DNA of 64,000 nt. Origin: UBA1038 sp964481445. GTDB lineage: Bacteria > Bacillota > Clostridia > Christensenellales > Aristaeellaceae. Positions 42,495 to 51,250 of this stretch are shown in pieces. The translations under genes and the position numbers were made by a program. The stretch's first letter is position 1. Each line of letters starts with the position of its first letter. Under the pieces are notes generated by a model that saw only the letters and a list, made by a program, of their open reading frames with translations, made no database searches and was not told where the DNA came from. Location of the stretch: positions 21,827-85,826 of the forward strand of contig CAYZTQ010000002.1 of NCBI GenBank assembly GCA_964481445.1. The letters are read 5' to 3'.

Positions 42495-43889
42495 TTATTT
42501 CTTCGCTTTGCGCAGGTAGGCCGGTACTCCCAGGTCGTCTTTCTCGGCAGACGAGGCCGGCTGGACAGGCTGCTGTACCGGCGGCTGGTAGGGATTCGCA
42601 GGCTGCACAAAGGGCTGCTGCCCGGGCACATATCCGGCGTTAAAGCCGGGCTGCGGATAGCCGGGCGCATACGCCTGCGGGATATTCATCTGTACACCGG
42701 CGCTGCCGGGACGGCCGGTGGCCGGGAAGAAGGAGGAGGTATCCTGCTGGTCATACATGGCAGGCACCTGCGGCGCTTCAAAGCCCGGAACCGCTGTCTG
42801 AGCAGCCGGCGCGTCAACGGGCGTTCTGTTCTCATAGGGATTATAGGCAGCGCCCGCCGTACCATATGGCATTGCGGGAATCTTCGCCGACTTCTTCTTG
42901 GTATCGCGGGCCGGGAAGCTTGTCTTTTCAAAGCCGGTCGCGATCACCGTAATGCGCACTTCGTCCTTCAGGCTGTTGTCGATACCGGCGCCGAAGATGA
43001 TGTTCGCCTCGCTGTCGGCAGCCTCCTGAATCAGGCGGGCAGCCTCGTTGATATCGAGAATCGGCATATCCTCGCTGCCGGTAATATTGATAAGCACCGC
43101 TCGCGCGCCGTCAATCTTGGTCTCAAGCAGCGGGCTCGAAATCGCGTTCTTCGCGGCCTGCACCATGCGGTTCTCGCCCTTGCCGCTGCCGATGCCGATA
43201 TGCGCCATACCGCCGGATTCCATCACCGTCTTCACATCGGCAAAGTCCAGGTTGATTGTGGCGGGCAGCGCGATCAGGTCGGAAATACCCTGAATGCCCT
43301 GACGAAGCACATCATCCGCTACACGGAAGGCCTCAAGCATGGAGGTACCCTTGCTGACCACCTGAAGCAGACGGTCGTTGGGAATGACCACCAGCGTATC
43401 CACATACTGCTTGAGCTCATTGATGCCCATTTCAGCATTGCGCATGCGCTGCTTTCCTTCAAACTGGAAAGGCTTGGTGACCACTGCGATGGTCAGGCAG
43501 CCGAGCTCTCTGGCAATATCCGCCACAACAGGAGCGGCGCCTGTCCCAGTGCCGCCGCCCATGCCGGCCGTCACAAAAACGAGGTCGGCGCCCTTGAGCA
43601 TCTGGGCAATTTCTTCGCGGCTTTCTTCCGCCGCGCGCTTGCCGATCTCAGGAACAGCGCCGGCTCCGAGGCCTTTGGTCAGTTTCTCGCCGATTTGCAG
43701 AACATAATCGGCATTAGAAGCTGTGAGGGCCTGGCTGTCCGTGTTGACCGCAATAAAGTCAACGCCTTTCAGCTTCGCCTCGACCATGCGGTTCACCGCG
43801 TTGGTGCCGCCGCCGCCGCAACCGACTACCTTTATCGTCGCGAAAGAATTTTTCTTTTGCTCTTGCTCTACCTGCTGCAACTCAAGCAT
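42495..43889 (-). CDS. ftsZ: Cell division protein FtsZ
   Basis: Tubulin-like GTPase that forms the division ring. 464 residues: IKVVGCGGGGTNAVNRM, GLGAGAVPEIGKRAAEE, the tubulin signature GMGGGTGTGAAPVVA, and TVIATGFEKT closing the core near 320. A Pro/Gln/Tyr-rich linker of about 120 residues follows, rather long, then the conserved C-terminal peptide DDLGVPAYLRKAKK that binds FtsA. AGGAGG precedes the ATG. Directly after ftsA. Confidence 0.98.
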   Translation of the reverse strand: MLELQQVEQEQKKNSFATIKVVGCGGGGTNAVNRMVEAKLKGVDFIAVNTDSQALTASNADYVLQIGEKLTKGLGAGAVPEIGKRAAEESREEIAQMLKGADLVFVTAGMGGGTGTGAAPVVADIARELGCLTIAVVTKPFQFEGKQRMRNAEMGINELKQYVDTLVVIPNDRLLQVVSKGTSMLEAFRVADDVLRQGIQGISDLIALPATINLDFADVKTVMESGGMAHIGIGSGKGENRMVQAAKNAISSPLLETKIDGARAVLINITGSEDMPILDINEAARLIQEAADSEANIIFGAGIDNSLKDEVRITVIATGFEKTSFPARDTKKKSAKIPAMPYGTAGAAYNPYENRTPVDAPAAQTAVPGFEAPQVPAMYDQQDTSSFFPATGRPGSAGVQMNIPQAYAPGYPQPGFNAGYVPGQQPFVQPANPYQPPVQQPVQPASSAEKDDLGVPAYLRKAKK

Positions 43890-43918
43890 GGATGATCCTC
43901 CTGTAATGGGTCTTAGAT

Positions 43919-45097
43919 TCAGCCGCCAAACAGATTGCGGAAAAAGGACCCGATCCCGCTCTGCGGCGCGCCGGGCCCCGTCTTGGTGTCAATGATAAGA
44001 TCCAGCAGCCCAAGAGCGCTGGAATAAATGGGGCTGGAGAGCTTAACCGCCTTACGCGGCAAATCCCTGACCGGGCGTCCGAGGCGCTCGCTGAGAAACT
44101 CTCTGCCGCCGCGGTTGATAGCGAGCCCCCCGCCTGTCAGATAAACGACCGACCAGTTGCCAAGGCGCACGCCCGATTCTTTCACGCAGGCGCTGATCTC
44201 CTCACAGATTTCTTCGGCGCGGGCTTCCAGAATCTCGGATACCTTATCATAAGCAAAGGTCTGGGTGCGGCCGTCGCTGCCAAGCACATCAAAGGAAGGC
44301 TGCGAACTGGGCGCGCCGAAAATATAGGAGCGCTTAATCTGCTCCGCCTGATCCAGAGGGATATCAAGGCCATAGGTCAAATCAGCCGTGATATGCCCAC
44401 CGCCCAGCGGAATATTTCTGTGGAAGATGATGGTATCGCCTTCCACCGCCATGACCTCGGTGGTCAGGTACCCGGTATCTATCAAAAGGGCCGTGCGGTC
44501 GCGCTCTTCATCGGAGATATACAGCATCGCTTCACCCATCGGTGTGGAGAAAAAGCCGCTCGCTGTTTTACCAACGGCGCGGAGACGCTCGGAAACATCA
44601 TCAATGAAAAACTGATCGGCAATCACATAGGAAATCATGGCGCGAAGCTCGTTGCCATGGCGATTCAGAGGCTCCAGCGTTTTCTTGCCGTCATCAATCA
44701 CAAACCAGGCAGGGCTGCGGTGAATGGGCGTGCCCCTCACCTCGCGCACCTCTTCATTGGCCAGCGCGAATAAAGTCTCAATATCACGGGAGGTAACATG
44801 CGGATCCGCGCCCTGCAGATCGATTTTGACCTCGACTGTATAAATCCGTGAAAACTGACCGGGTACGCCGACAAATACCTCTCTCGTATTGGTATGTGCC
44901 TGTTCTTCCGCGGTTCTGACGGCCTGAGCAATGGTATCATTCACCATATCAGGGTTGTTCCATCTGGCATCGGCAAAACCATCATATGAGGCAATCCCCG
45001 CCCCTATGATGTCAGTGCGCTGCCGGCCTGATACTTCGGCAACGAGGGCAACAACTTTGCTCGTGCCAAAATCGATGACCGTGATCGTGCTTCTCAT
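43919..45097 (-). CDS. ftsA: Cell division protein FtsA
   Basis: Actin-like protein that ties FtsZ to the membrane. 392 residues: ITVIDFGTSKVVALVAEVSG as phosphate loop 1, the SHS2/1C insertion with EVFVGVPGQFSRIYTVEV, ALLIDTGYLTTEVMAVEG as phosphate 2, and the C-terminal amphipathic helix SFFRNLFGG. Start at 45097 has GGGGATG upstream. It has its own promoter in the gap after ftsQ. Confidence 0.93.
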   Translation of the reverse strand: MRSTITVIDFGTSKVVALVAEVSGRQRTDIIGAGIASYDGFADARWNNPDMVNDTIAQAVRTAEEQAHTNTREVFVGVPGQFSRIYTVEVKIDLQGADPHVTSRDIETLFALANEEVREVRGTPIHRSPAWFVIDDGKKTLEPLNRHGNELRAMISYVIADQFFIDDVSERLRAVGKTASGFFSTPMGEAMLYISDEERDRTALLIDTGYLTTEVMAVEGDTIIFHRNIPLGGGHITADLTYGLDIPLDQAEQIKRSYIFGAPSSQPSFDVLGSDGRTQTFAYDKVSEILEARAEEICEEISACVKESGVRLGNWSVVYLTGGGLAINRGGREFLSERLGRPVRDLPRKAVKLSSPIYSSALGLLDLIIDTKTGPGAPQSGIGSFFRNLFGG

Positions 45098-45187
45098 CGA
45101 ACGTTCATCCCCATTTCTCTGGCTTTTGCCGTATGACTTGCCGTAAAGCACAAATTCACCCTATACAGGAAGTCATTTGGATAACTT

Positions 45188-45216
45188 ATTGTAACTGTTT
45201 TGTTATACAATGGCAA
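45188..45216 (-). promoter_or_regulatory. Promoter for ftsA-ftsZ
   Basis: TTGCCA (45211-45216), 17 bases, TACAAT (45188-45193) in the 165-base gap between ftsQ and ftsA. It may also carry transcription through ftsZ into the glycine riboswitch. Confidence 0.65.
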
Positions 45217-45262
45217 GAGCTTTCACATGATTTCGGCCTTTTCTCTTAGGATTTGGCGGATA

Positions 45263-46138
45263 TCAGGGTGAATCCGGCCGATGAGTCGCCTCTCCCCAGA
45301 CGGTTGCCTCAATGGTTCCGCCCTTTCTTCCCATCCTGCGCAGCTCAGGAAGCACAGCGCGTACCGTGCCGATTTTTGCCTTCAGGCTGGAGGCATCCCC
45401 CAAGTGAACGGAGTATCCATCCCGGGTCGTCAGGTAGATGCTGCTGGGCTCTGAAAGGTTGATATCTATAATCTCATGGCTGAACCCCTGCGCATAGATC
45501 TCCCTGGCCAGGGCAACGCAGGCATCGATCTGCCCTTCCCTGCTGCTCAAAGGCAGACGCCCTTCCCTGATATCCCGCAGGGCGAGGCCGGATATCCTCA
45601 TCATTGTGTTCGAATCAGGAAGCTGCGGCATCTGTGTCAGAATCAAACCGTCATCCGCCATGATGTACGAAACGCCGATATAATCGATGCTGGCCACGGG
45701 CTGGCGCTCTTTTACATACAGTATCAGCGTATTGGGAAACACTTTCTGCATGCGTTCATAAATCAGGTAACGGTTAGAGTTAACGCCGTCCCTGATTTTA
45801 TCTTCGCGAATGTTGAAGTAGCTGCTGGCTCTTGTAATGCCGGCGGACGTAGCGACCTGCTGCCAGGTCAGGTTATGAATGCCGATTACTCTGACAAAAC
45901 GGATGCTGAACAGCGTTGCGCGCAGAATGAAAGCAAGGCTGACCCCAATCAGCAGCACACAGCTGATAATCAGCATTCTTCTGCCCAGGGTCATGGGGAT
46001 CGGTTCGCTGATCCCTTCCGTGTCTTGGCTTTGAAGAGTGGAGCCTCCGGCTGACACCGGCCCGCGCCCTGCGGGACGGCCTTCCGGCCCCTCCGGAAGT
46101 TCCGGCGGCGGATAGTATTCAAATCCGTTATCGGGCAT
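45263..46138 (-). CDS. ftsQ: Cell division protein FtsQ/DivIB
   Basis: Bitopic divisome protein linking FtsB and FtsL. 291 residues: a Pro/Gly-rich cytoplasmic part, one membrane helix near 53-75 (MLIISCVLLIGVSLAFILRA), then the POTRA domain (FVRVIGIHNLTWQQVATSAGI) and the FtsQ beta domain. It overlaps murD by 11 bases, the normal murD-ftsQ link once murG, ftsW and murC are absent. Confidence 0.9.
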   Translation of the reverse strand: MPDNGFEYYPPPELPEGPEGRPAGRGPVSAGGSTLQSQDTEGISEPIPMTLGRRMLIISCVLLIGVSLAFILRATLFSIRFVRVIGIHNLTWQQVATSAGITRASSYFNIREDKIRDGVNSNRYLIYERMQKVFPNTLILYVKERQPVASIDYIGVSYIMADDGLILTQMPQLPDSNTMMRISGLALRDIREGRLPLSSREGQIDACVALAREIYAQGFSHEIIDINLSEPSSIYLTTRDGYSVHLGDASSLKAKIGTVRAVLPELRRMGRKGGTIEATVWGEATHRPDSP

Positions 46139-47534
46139 GGCTCTTTTCCTTCAGCGACAGCACATATTCCTTAAACTGTTTTCCTCTTTGCTCATAGTCG
46201 CTGAACTGGTCAAAGGACGCGCAGGCGGGCGAGAGCAGGATATTGCCGTCTGCAACCCTCATAAAGCTTCTGGCGCGCTCAACCGCCTCAAACATATCTC
46301 TCGCCCTTGAAATATACGTATAGCCAGCTTCACGAAGCGCCTTTTCGATTTGCTCTGCCGTCTGTCCATACAGGACCACATGCACAATCTTTCCGCTTGA
46401 GCGGATCAAGCGGGCAAGCGCGTCAAAACTGATTTTCTTGTCGTACCCGCCTGCAAGCAGCACAGTAGGGGCAGTCATGGCTTCCACCGCCCGCATGGTC
46501 GATTCCGGGTTGGTGCCCTTGCTGTCGTTGATATAGCTGATGCCCTCAAACGTTCTGACGAATTCGATACGGTGCTCAACGCCTGAAAAGTTTCTCAGCG
46601 TTTCCGCAATCGTCTCCACAGGCACATTTGCCGCGGCAGCCATCAGAACCGAGGTCAACGCGTTTTGCAGGTTATGTTCGCCCGGCAGCCTGATTTGTCC
46701 CGTTTCGATTACAACCTGTTCAGTTCCATGCAGCTTCAGCACCATTTTACCATCCCTGATAAAAGCACCACGCTGCACTTCCCGTTTGGTAGAAAACCAA
46801 AGAATTCCGGGTTTCATCTCTGCCGCCATCCCACTGACAATGGCGTCATCCGCGTTCAAAACGGCGTAATCATCAGCTGTCTGGTTCATGAAAATCTTCC
46901 GTTTCAGCGCGATATAGTTCTCCATGCTTCCGTGGCGGTCAAGATGATCCGGGGTAATATTGGTAACAGCGGCAACCCGCGGGTGGAAACTGCTGATCGT
47001 TTCCAGTTGAAAGCTGGAAACTTCGGCGACCAACGGATCACCTTCCTGCAACTCCTGCACCGCGGCGCAGATGGGATAACCAATATTGCCGCAGACTCTG
47101 GTATTCTTTCCCGCTGCCTTGAGCATCTCTCCAAGAAGCGAAACGGTTGTGGTCTTGCCATTGGTTCCTGTCAGTGCAAGAATCGGCCCCTTTGCGAAAA
47201 GAGCCCCAAGCTCAAGTTCTCCTATCACAGGGATATTCAGTTCCGCAGCCCGCCCGACCAGAGAAGAATCGCAAGGAACGGCGGGGCTGATCAAAAGAAC
47301 ATCGCATTGCGAAAGCAGGACGAGTGGGTCAAGTCCAATCCCCTGCCTGCAGCCCGAACGAATCAGTGCTTCTATGCGCTCCTTGTCCCTCAGCTTTTCC
47401 AAAGGCTTTGCGTCATATAGCACAGGCCAGGCGTCCTGCTTCAGCAGCAGTTCCGCCGCGGCTACGCCGCTTCTGGCAAGGCCGACAACCAGCACTTGCC
47501 TGCCCTTCAGATATTCACGATTCACTGCCAGCAT
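46128..47534 (-). CDS. murD: UDP-N-acetylmuramoyl-alanine--D-glutamate ligase
   Basis: Adds D-Glu to UDP-MurNAc-L-Ala. 468 residues: VVGLARSGVAAAELLL, the ATP site ALTGTNGKTTTVSLLGEML, TNITPDHLDRHGSMENY, and FVRTFEGISYINDSKGTNPEST. Follows mraY by four bases, with GAGG in the preceding stop region. Confidence 0.97.
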   Translation of the reverse strand: MLAVNREYLKGRQVLVVGLARSGVAAAELLLKQDAWPVLYDAKPLEKLRDKERIEALIRSGCRQGIGLDPLVLLSQCDVLLISPAVPCDSSLVGRAAELNIPVIGELELGALFAKGPILALTGTNGKTTTVSLLGEMLKAAGKNTRVCGNIGYPICAAVQELQEGDPLVAEVSSFQLETISSFHPRVAAVTNITPDHLDRHGSMENYIALKRKIFMNQTADDYAVLNADDAIVSGMAAEMKPGILWFSTKREVQRGAFIRDGKMVLKLHGTEQVVIETGQIRLPGEHNLQNALTSVLMAAAANVPVETIAETLRNFSGVEHRIEFVRTFEGISYINDSKGTNPESTMRAVEAMTAPTVLLAGGYDKKISFDALARLIRSSGKIVHVVLYGQTAEQIEKALREAGYTYISRARDMFEAVERARSFMRVADGNILLSPACASFDQFSDYEQRGKQFKEYVLSLKEKSHAR

Positions 47535-47538
47535 GCCG

Positions 47539-48522
47539 CTACCTCATCAGAGGCAGCGCCGCGAGCACAGCCAATATGCTCAGCGCAAGCGTTACCAGAG
47601 AATACATCCTGACAATCTGCTTCTCATTCATGCCGGAAAGCTCAAAGTGATGATGAATCGGCGACATTTTGAAAATACGCTTGCCATGGGTCGCCTTGAA
47701 ATAAAAACGCTGGATAATGACCGAAAGCGAAGACATAATCATGGTAAAGCAAATCGGAATCAGCCAAAACTGAAGGCCCAGCGCCATGGCCACCGCGCAG
47801 AACATACCGCCAATGAACATGGAACCCGTATCACCCATCATGATTTTGGCCGGATAATGGTTGTAAATAAGAAAACCGGCGCAGGCCCCCGCCAGCGCGA
47901 AGATTGCCGTTGAAGCAGCCGGGCCGCTGTACGCGGCTTTCAGCAGGAAAGCGATCAGGCCGAAAGCTACCCCGCCAATCAGGGATACCGAAGACAAAAT
48001 ACCGTCCACTCCATCCTGCAGGTTGGCGCTGTTTGTCATAAAGATAAAGAGAACGGTCATCAAGGGAATGTAAAACACCCCAAGGTCCCAAACACTGCTT
48101 GAAAAAGGCAGATACACGCCGCCACCGAACCGCAGATAGCAATAGACAGAAAAAAGAAGGCCCACCACCACCTGTCCCGCCACCTTTTGCATCGGCTTGA
48201 GCCCCTCGTGATTATGGCGGACATTCTTGATATAATCGTCACGAAAACCAATGGCCATGGAGCCGAGCGCCGCCAAAAGAATCGGCAGCAGACGCCAGGC
48301 CTGCGATTGGAAAAAAGAAAAAAGCAAAGCAGAAACAACCGCAGCAGTGGCAATCAGGATGCCGCCCATGTTGGGCGTGCCCTGCTTGTTCAAATGGGCT
48401 TTAGGCCCCAGCTCATAGATTGTCTGCCCAAACTGCATGGATTTGAGCTTCTTGATCAAAGCCGGCATTCCAAGCGCAGTCATGATAAAAGCCGCGAGGG
48501 CCGCGGCTGCTCGGTACATCAT
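47539..48522 (-). CDS. mraY: Phospho-MurNAc-pentapeptide transferase MraY
   Basis: Makes lipid I from UDP-MurNAc-pentapeptide and undecaprenyl phosphate. 327 residues, ten membrane helices; TPNMGGILI, FRDDYIKN, TNSANLQDGVDGI with the catalytic Asp, and MMGDTGSMFIGG. It overlaps murE by ATGA. The murF gene, which makes its substrate and normally lies between murE and mraY, is not here. Confidence 0.97.
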   Translation of the reverse strand: MMYRAAAALAAFIMTALGMPALIKKLKSMQFGQTIYELGPKAHLNKQGTPNMGGILIATAAVVSALLFSFFQSQAWRLLPILLAALGSMAIGFRDDYIKNVRHNHEGLKPMQKVAGQVVVGLLFSVYCYLRFGGGVYLPFSSSVWDLGVFYIPLMTVLFIFMTNSANLQDGVDGILSSVSLIGGVAFGLIAFLLKAAYSGPAASTAIFALAGACAGFLIYNHYPAKIMMGDTGSMFIGGMFCAVAMALGLQFWLIPICFTMIMSSLSVIIQRFYFKATHGKRIFKMSPIHHHFELSGMNEKQIVRMYSLVTLALSILAVLAALPLMR

Positions 48523-49985
48523 TGTTTGTCCTCCTTCATGCGGGCAAGGAGTTCGCGGACAATCTGCTTTTCATTGAAAGGCTTCTTGACGCCGCTGATT
48601 TCCTGATAGGTTTCGTGTCCCTTTCCGGCAAGGATGATTACATCCCCGTCTTCGCCCATCTCAAGCGCGCGGGCGATGGCAAGGCGGCGATCCTCGATAA
48701 TTTCGTACGGCGCGCCTGTTCCCTTCATGCCCTCTTCAATGCTCTTGATAATCACCATCGGCTCTTCATTTCGCGGGTTGTCGCTGGTGAGAATCGAGTA
48801 GTCAGCCAGCCTTCCGGCAATAGCGCCCATCTTTGGACGTTTGAGAAAATCACGGTCACCGCCGCAGCCAAACAGAACGATGACGCGTCCACGCGCGAAC
48901 TCTTTGGCCGTCTTCAGAATATTCTCAAGCGCGTCAGGAGAATGCGAGTAATCAAGGATGACCATGTAGGGAGTATGCGTATCCAGCACTTCCGCCCGAC
49001 CGGGGACGCTCTTCACGCTTTCCAGCCCTCTGCAGATCGCAAGCGGCTCAACCCCCATAATGAGGGCCAGGCCACAGGCGGCCAGCGCATTATATACATT
49101 AAACATCCCCATCATTTTCAGATGCACCGGGTAGGAATGCTCATTCCACAGGGTCAATCCAAAGGAAACGCCTGCTTCACTGATTTCAATATCGCGGGCG
49201 AAAATATCCGCGTTGGTACAGATACCGAAGGTGCTGTGCGGTATCGACAAATCACGAATCACCTGAACGGCACGGTCGTCATCCACGTTGATTGCCGCGT
49301 TCTTCACCATGCCGCTGGTTAAGAAAGACTTCTTTGTTTCAAAATAATGATCCATATCCCCAAAGAAATCAAGATGATCCTGCGACAGGTTCAGATAGCA
49401 TCCCGCTTCAAACTGAAGCCCCTCCAGGCGCTTCATGCTGACAGCGTGCGCAGAAACTTCCATGCAGACCGCCTGCACCCCGCTGTCCGCCATTTCACGC
49501 AGCGTCTTATGCAAATCAATCGGATCAGGGGTTGTCAGGCTGCTCTTCATCCAGCGGTCCCCGATCATGTTGCCAGTGGTGCCGATCAAGCCGCAGATCC
49601 AACCGGCCTCTTCCAAAATCGCCTTGATATAATAGCTGGTCGTTGTTTTTCCTTTGGTGCCCGTGATGCCAACGAGCTTCATCTGCCGCCCCGGATGCCC
49701 GTAAAAAGCGGAAGCCATCAGCGACATGGCGGCGCGGTCATCCTTGACAAGCACCTGCGGCACATTCACATCGTCCAGAAAGCGCGTGACAACCAGCGCG
49801 ACGGCCCCGTTTTCAACTGCCTGCGCCGCGAAATGATGCGAATCCGACCGCGCGCCGACAATACAGAAAAAGAGACTACCCTGCGCCTTTTGACGGCTGT
49901 CCTGCGACAGGGCAGTGATTTCGCAGTCTCCCCGCTGGTCAACAAAATATGGCGCAGCTTCTCTGGCCAGTTGTGATAATTTCAT
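48519..49985 (-). CDS. murE: UDP-MurNAc-tripeptide synthetase MurE (meso-diaminopimelate type)
   Basis: Adds the third amino acid to the stem peptide. 488 residues: the ATP site VGITGTKGKTTTSYYIKAIL, LNLSQDHLDFFGDM, and the specificity motif DNPR in ILTSDNPRNEEPM, which marks meso-diaminopimelate rather than lysine. So the wall is predicted to be of the A1-gamma type. It follows ftsL after a 120-base gap with a terminator-like hairpin. Confidence 0.96.
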   Translation of the reverse strand: MKLSQLAREAAPYFVDQRGDCEITALSQDSRQKAQGSLFFCIVGARSDSHHFAAQAVENGAVALVVTRFLDDVNVPQVLVKDDRAAMSLMASAFYGHPGRQMKLVGITGTKGKTTTSYYIKAILEEAGWICGLIGTTGNMIGDRWMKSSLTTPDPIDLHKTLREMADSGVQAVCMEVSAHAVSMKRLEGLQFEAGCYLNLSQDHLDFFGDMDHYFETKKSFLTSGMVKNAAINVDDDRAVQVIRDLSIPHSTFGICTNADIFARDIEISEAGVSFGLTLWNEHSYPVHLKMMGMFNVYNALAACGLALIMGVEPLAICRGLESVKSVPGRAEVLDTHTPYMVILDYSHSPDALENILKTAKEFARGRVIVLFGCGGDRDFLKRPKMGAIAGRLADYSILTSDNPRNEEPMVIIKSIEEGMKGTGAPYEIIEDRRLAIARALEMGEDGDVIILAGKGHETYQEISGVKKPFNEKQIVRELLARMKEDKQ

Positions 49986-50036
49986 GTGACATACCTTTCG
50001 GAGAAAGATTTCAGCAGAGCGCTTCCATTAAGCCCG

Positions 50037-50066
50037 AAAAACAAAAGCCGTATCAATACCGGCTGT
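50037..50066 (-). terminator. Terminator-like hairpin between ftsL and murE
   Basis: AGCC(G)GTA and TACGGCT form a bulged stem with loop TTGA, followed by TTTGTTTTT. It would partly separate mraZ-ftsL from murE and genes downstream. Confidence 0.65.
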
Positions 50067-50105
50067 TGTTTCTATTTATTTGCTGATGAGGCAAATTCAA
50101 TCCCT

Positions 50106-50615
50106 TCAGCGGCGCCCCGTCATGGCGCCGAGGGCCCCGGCCCAATCCGCATTTGCGGCATACTGGCTGCCGGCGGCCACCTGAATTGTTTCCTCATGCA
50201 GCGCCAGCTTCATGCCGAGATTCTGGGAAGCATAGTAGCAGATAAAGTTGCTGTCTTTCGCGGCGCCAAGCTGCTCATCAAGAGCAATGCGTTCTTTTTC
50301 ATAGGCTGCATACTTATTCTGCAGATGCTCAATCTCTTCTCTAAGCAACCTGCCCTGCCGGGCGGTCCCCAAAGTGACCGCGCTCATTATAACAACTGCA
50401 AGCGCAATCAGCAAGACAGCCAAGGGAAGCGGAATCCCAAAGCGTCTTGCGACAGTTGTATGGCCTGCCCTAAAAGCAACGCGGGTCTCTTCCCTTTCCG
50501 TCTGCATGTCCGGCAAATCCACCTGATTGGAAACAACAATCCGCTCAAACGGGCCGATATTATTTCCCGCGGATACATAGTTATTCTGTTTTACAGGCTG
50601 TGCAAACTGTGTCAT
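50106..50615 (-). CDS. ftsL: FtsL-like cell division protein
   Basis: 169 residues: a cytoplasmic head of about 65 residues, one membrane helix (about 64-84, PLAVLLIALAVVIMSAVTL), a short coiled coil (RLLREEIEHLQNKYAAYEKE) and SQNLGMKLALHEETIQV near the end, as in the FtsL/DivIC family. Its place between mraZ and murE is the ftsL slot of the division cluster. It is longer at both ends than most FtsL proteins. The penicillin-binding protein gene that should follow is absent. Confidence 0.78.
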   Translation of the reverse strand: MTQFAQPVKQNNYVSAGNNIGPFERIVVSNQVDLPDMQTEREETRVAFRAGHTTVARRFGIPLPLAVLLIALAVVIMSAVTLGTARQGRLLREEIEHLQNKYAAYEKERIALDEQLGAAKDSNFICYYASQNLGMKLALHEETIQVAAGSQYAANADWAGALGAMTGRR

Positions 50616-50636
50616 CTTCTATCACCATCCATCCGG

Positions 50637-51179
50637 TCAGGTGTTCATTCTGCTGCGAAGCCCTTCCTGAATCCTGCTGATTTCGCTGAGCACATCAGGA
50701 TGCTCCTCATTAAAGTTCTGAGTTTCAGCAGCGGCCTGCTGATTGGAAACGACCTTTACATAATCATTGGCGCCGGACACCTGAACGCCGGTTGCTTCCT
50801 TCAGGTACATTTCGCGCAGCGCCGCGGGCAAAAGCACCCTGCCCTGCGAATCAAACGCAACATTGTCAAAGGAGAATCTTGCAAATCTGTCGAGGAACTT
50901 TTCGGCCCTGGCGTCCTGATCTCTAAGCTGCGTCAGCAGCTCAACCTTCTTCTCCCAGATTTCATAAGGGTAAATGGCAATGCTGTTCTGGGCCATGTTG
51001 AGGCCGATGACAATGTCATCCCCCAGACGTTCCCGAAAGATTTGGGGAACAATCATCCTGCCCTTGGCGTCCACGCTGTGGTTATAGGCTCCGAAAAAAC
51101 CCTTTAATTTTCTCGGCGCCGCAGCGGTGGTTTGGTCATGGCTGGGCGGATTGGTATCCAGCCCCCTCTCGTCTGACAC
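50637..51179 (-). CDS. mraZ: Transcriptional regulator MraZ with N-terminal extension
   Basis: MraZ is the repressor of its own division cluster. Two AbrB-like domains are clear: FGAYNHSVDAKGRMIVPQIF and FDNVAFDSQGRVLLPAALRE. A normal MraZ starts a few residues before FGAYNH, but here about 28 extra residues (VSDERGLDTNPPSHDQTTAA and more) precede it and no start codon lies near the domain. The GTG at 51179 is chosen; a GTG at 51200 is also in frame and lies inside the operator. A C-terminal tail of about 40 residues is also extra. The rsmH gene that normally follows is missing. Confidence 0.92.
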   Translation of the reverse strand: MSDERGLDTNPPSHDQTTAAAPRKLKGFFGAYNHSVDAKGRMIVPQIFRERLGDDIVIGLNMAQNSIAIYPYEIWEKKVELLTQLRDQDARAEKFLDRFARFSFDNVAFDSQGRVLLPAALREMYLKEATGVQVSGANDYVKVVSNQQAAAETQNFNEEHPDVLSEISRIQEGLRSRMNT

Positions 51180-51180
51180 A

Positions 51181-51230
51181 AAATCACCACCAATCACCAC
51201 TTATTGCCTCTTGCAGACACAATCTACCAC
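51181..51230 (-). promoter_or_regulatory. Probable MraZ operator: five boxes at 10-bp spacing
   Basis: On the minus strand five consecutive 10-base units begin GTGGT, GTGTC, GAGGC, GTGGT, GTGGT (starting at 51230, 51220, 51210, 51200, 51190). MraZ is known to bind tandem GTGG-like boxes with 10-bp phasing before its own gene. The boxes cover the region from the -10 box to the start codon. Confidence 0.75.
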
Positions 51231-51250
51231 CAATAATTTCACTGCGTCAA
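51221..51250 (-). promoter_or_regulatory. Promoter for mraZ
   Basis: TTGACG (51245-51250), 18 bases, TAGATT (51221-51226). The -10 lies inside the first MraZ box, fitting self-repression. Confidence 0.6.

Noticed and set aside
42357..43895. 512-codon open frame on the plus strand
   Set aside because: Antisense to the glycine riboswitch and ftsZ, both well supported; composition is typical of a shadow frame.
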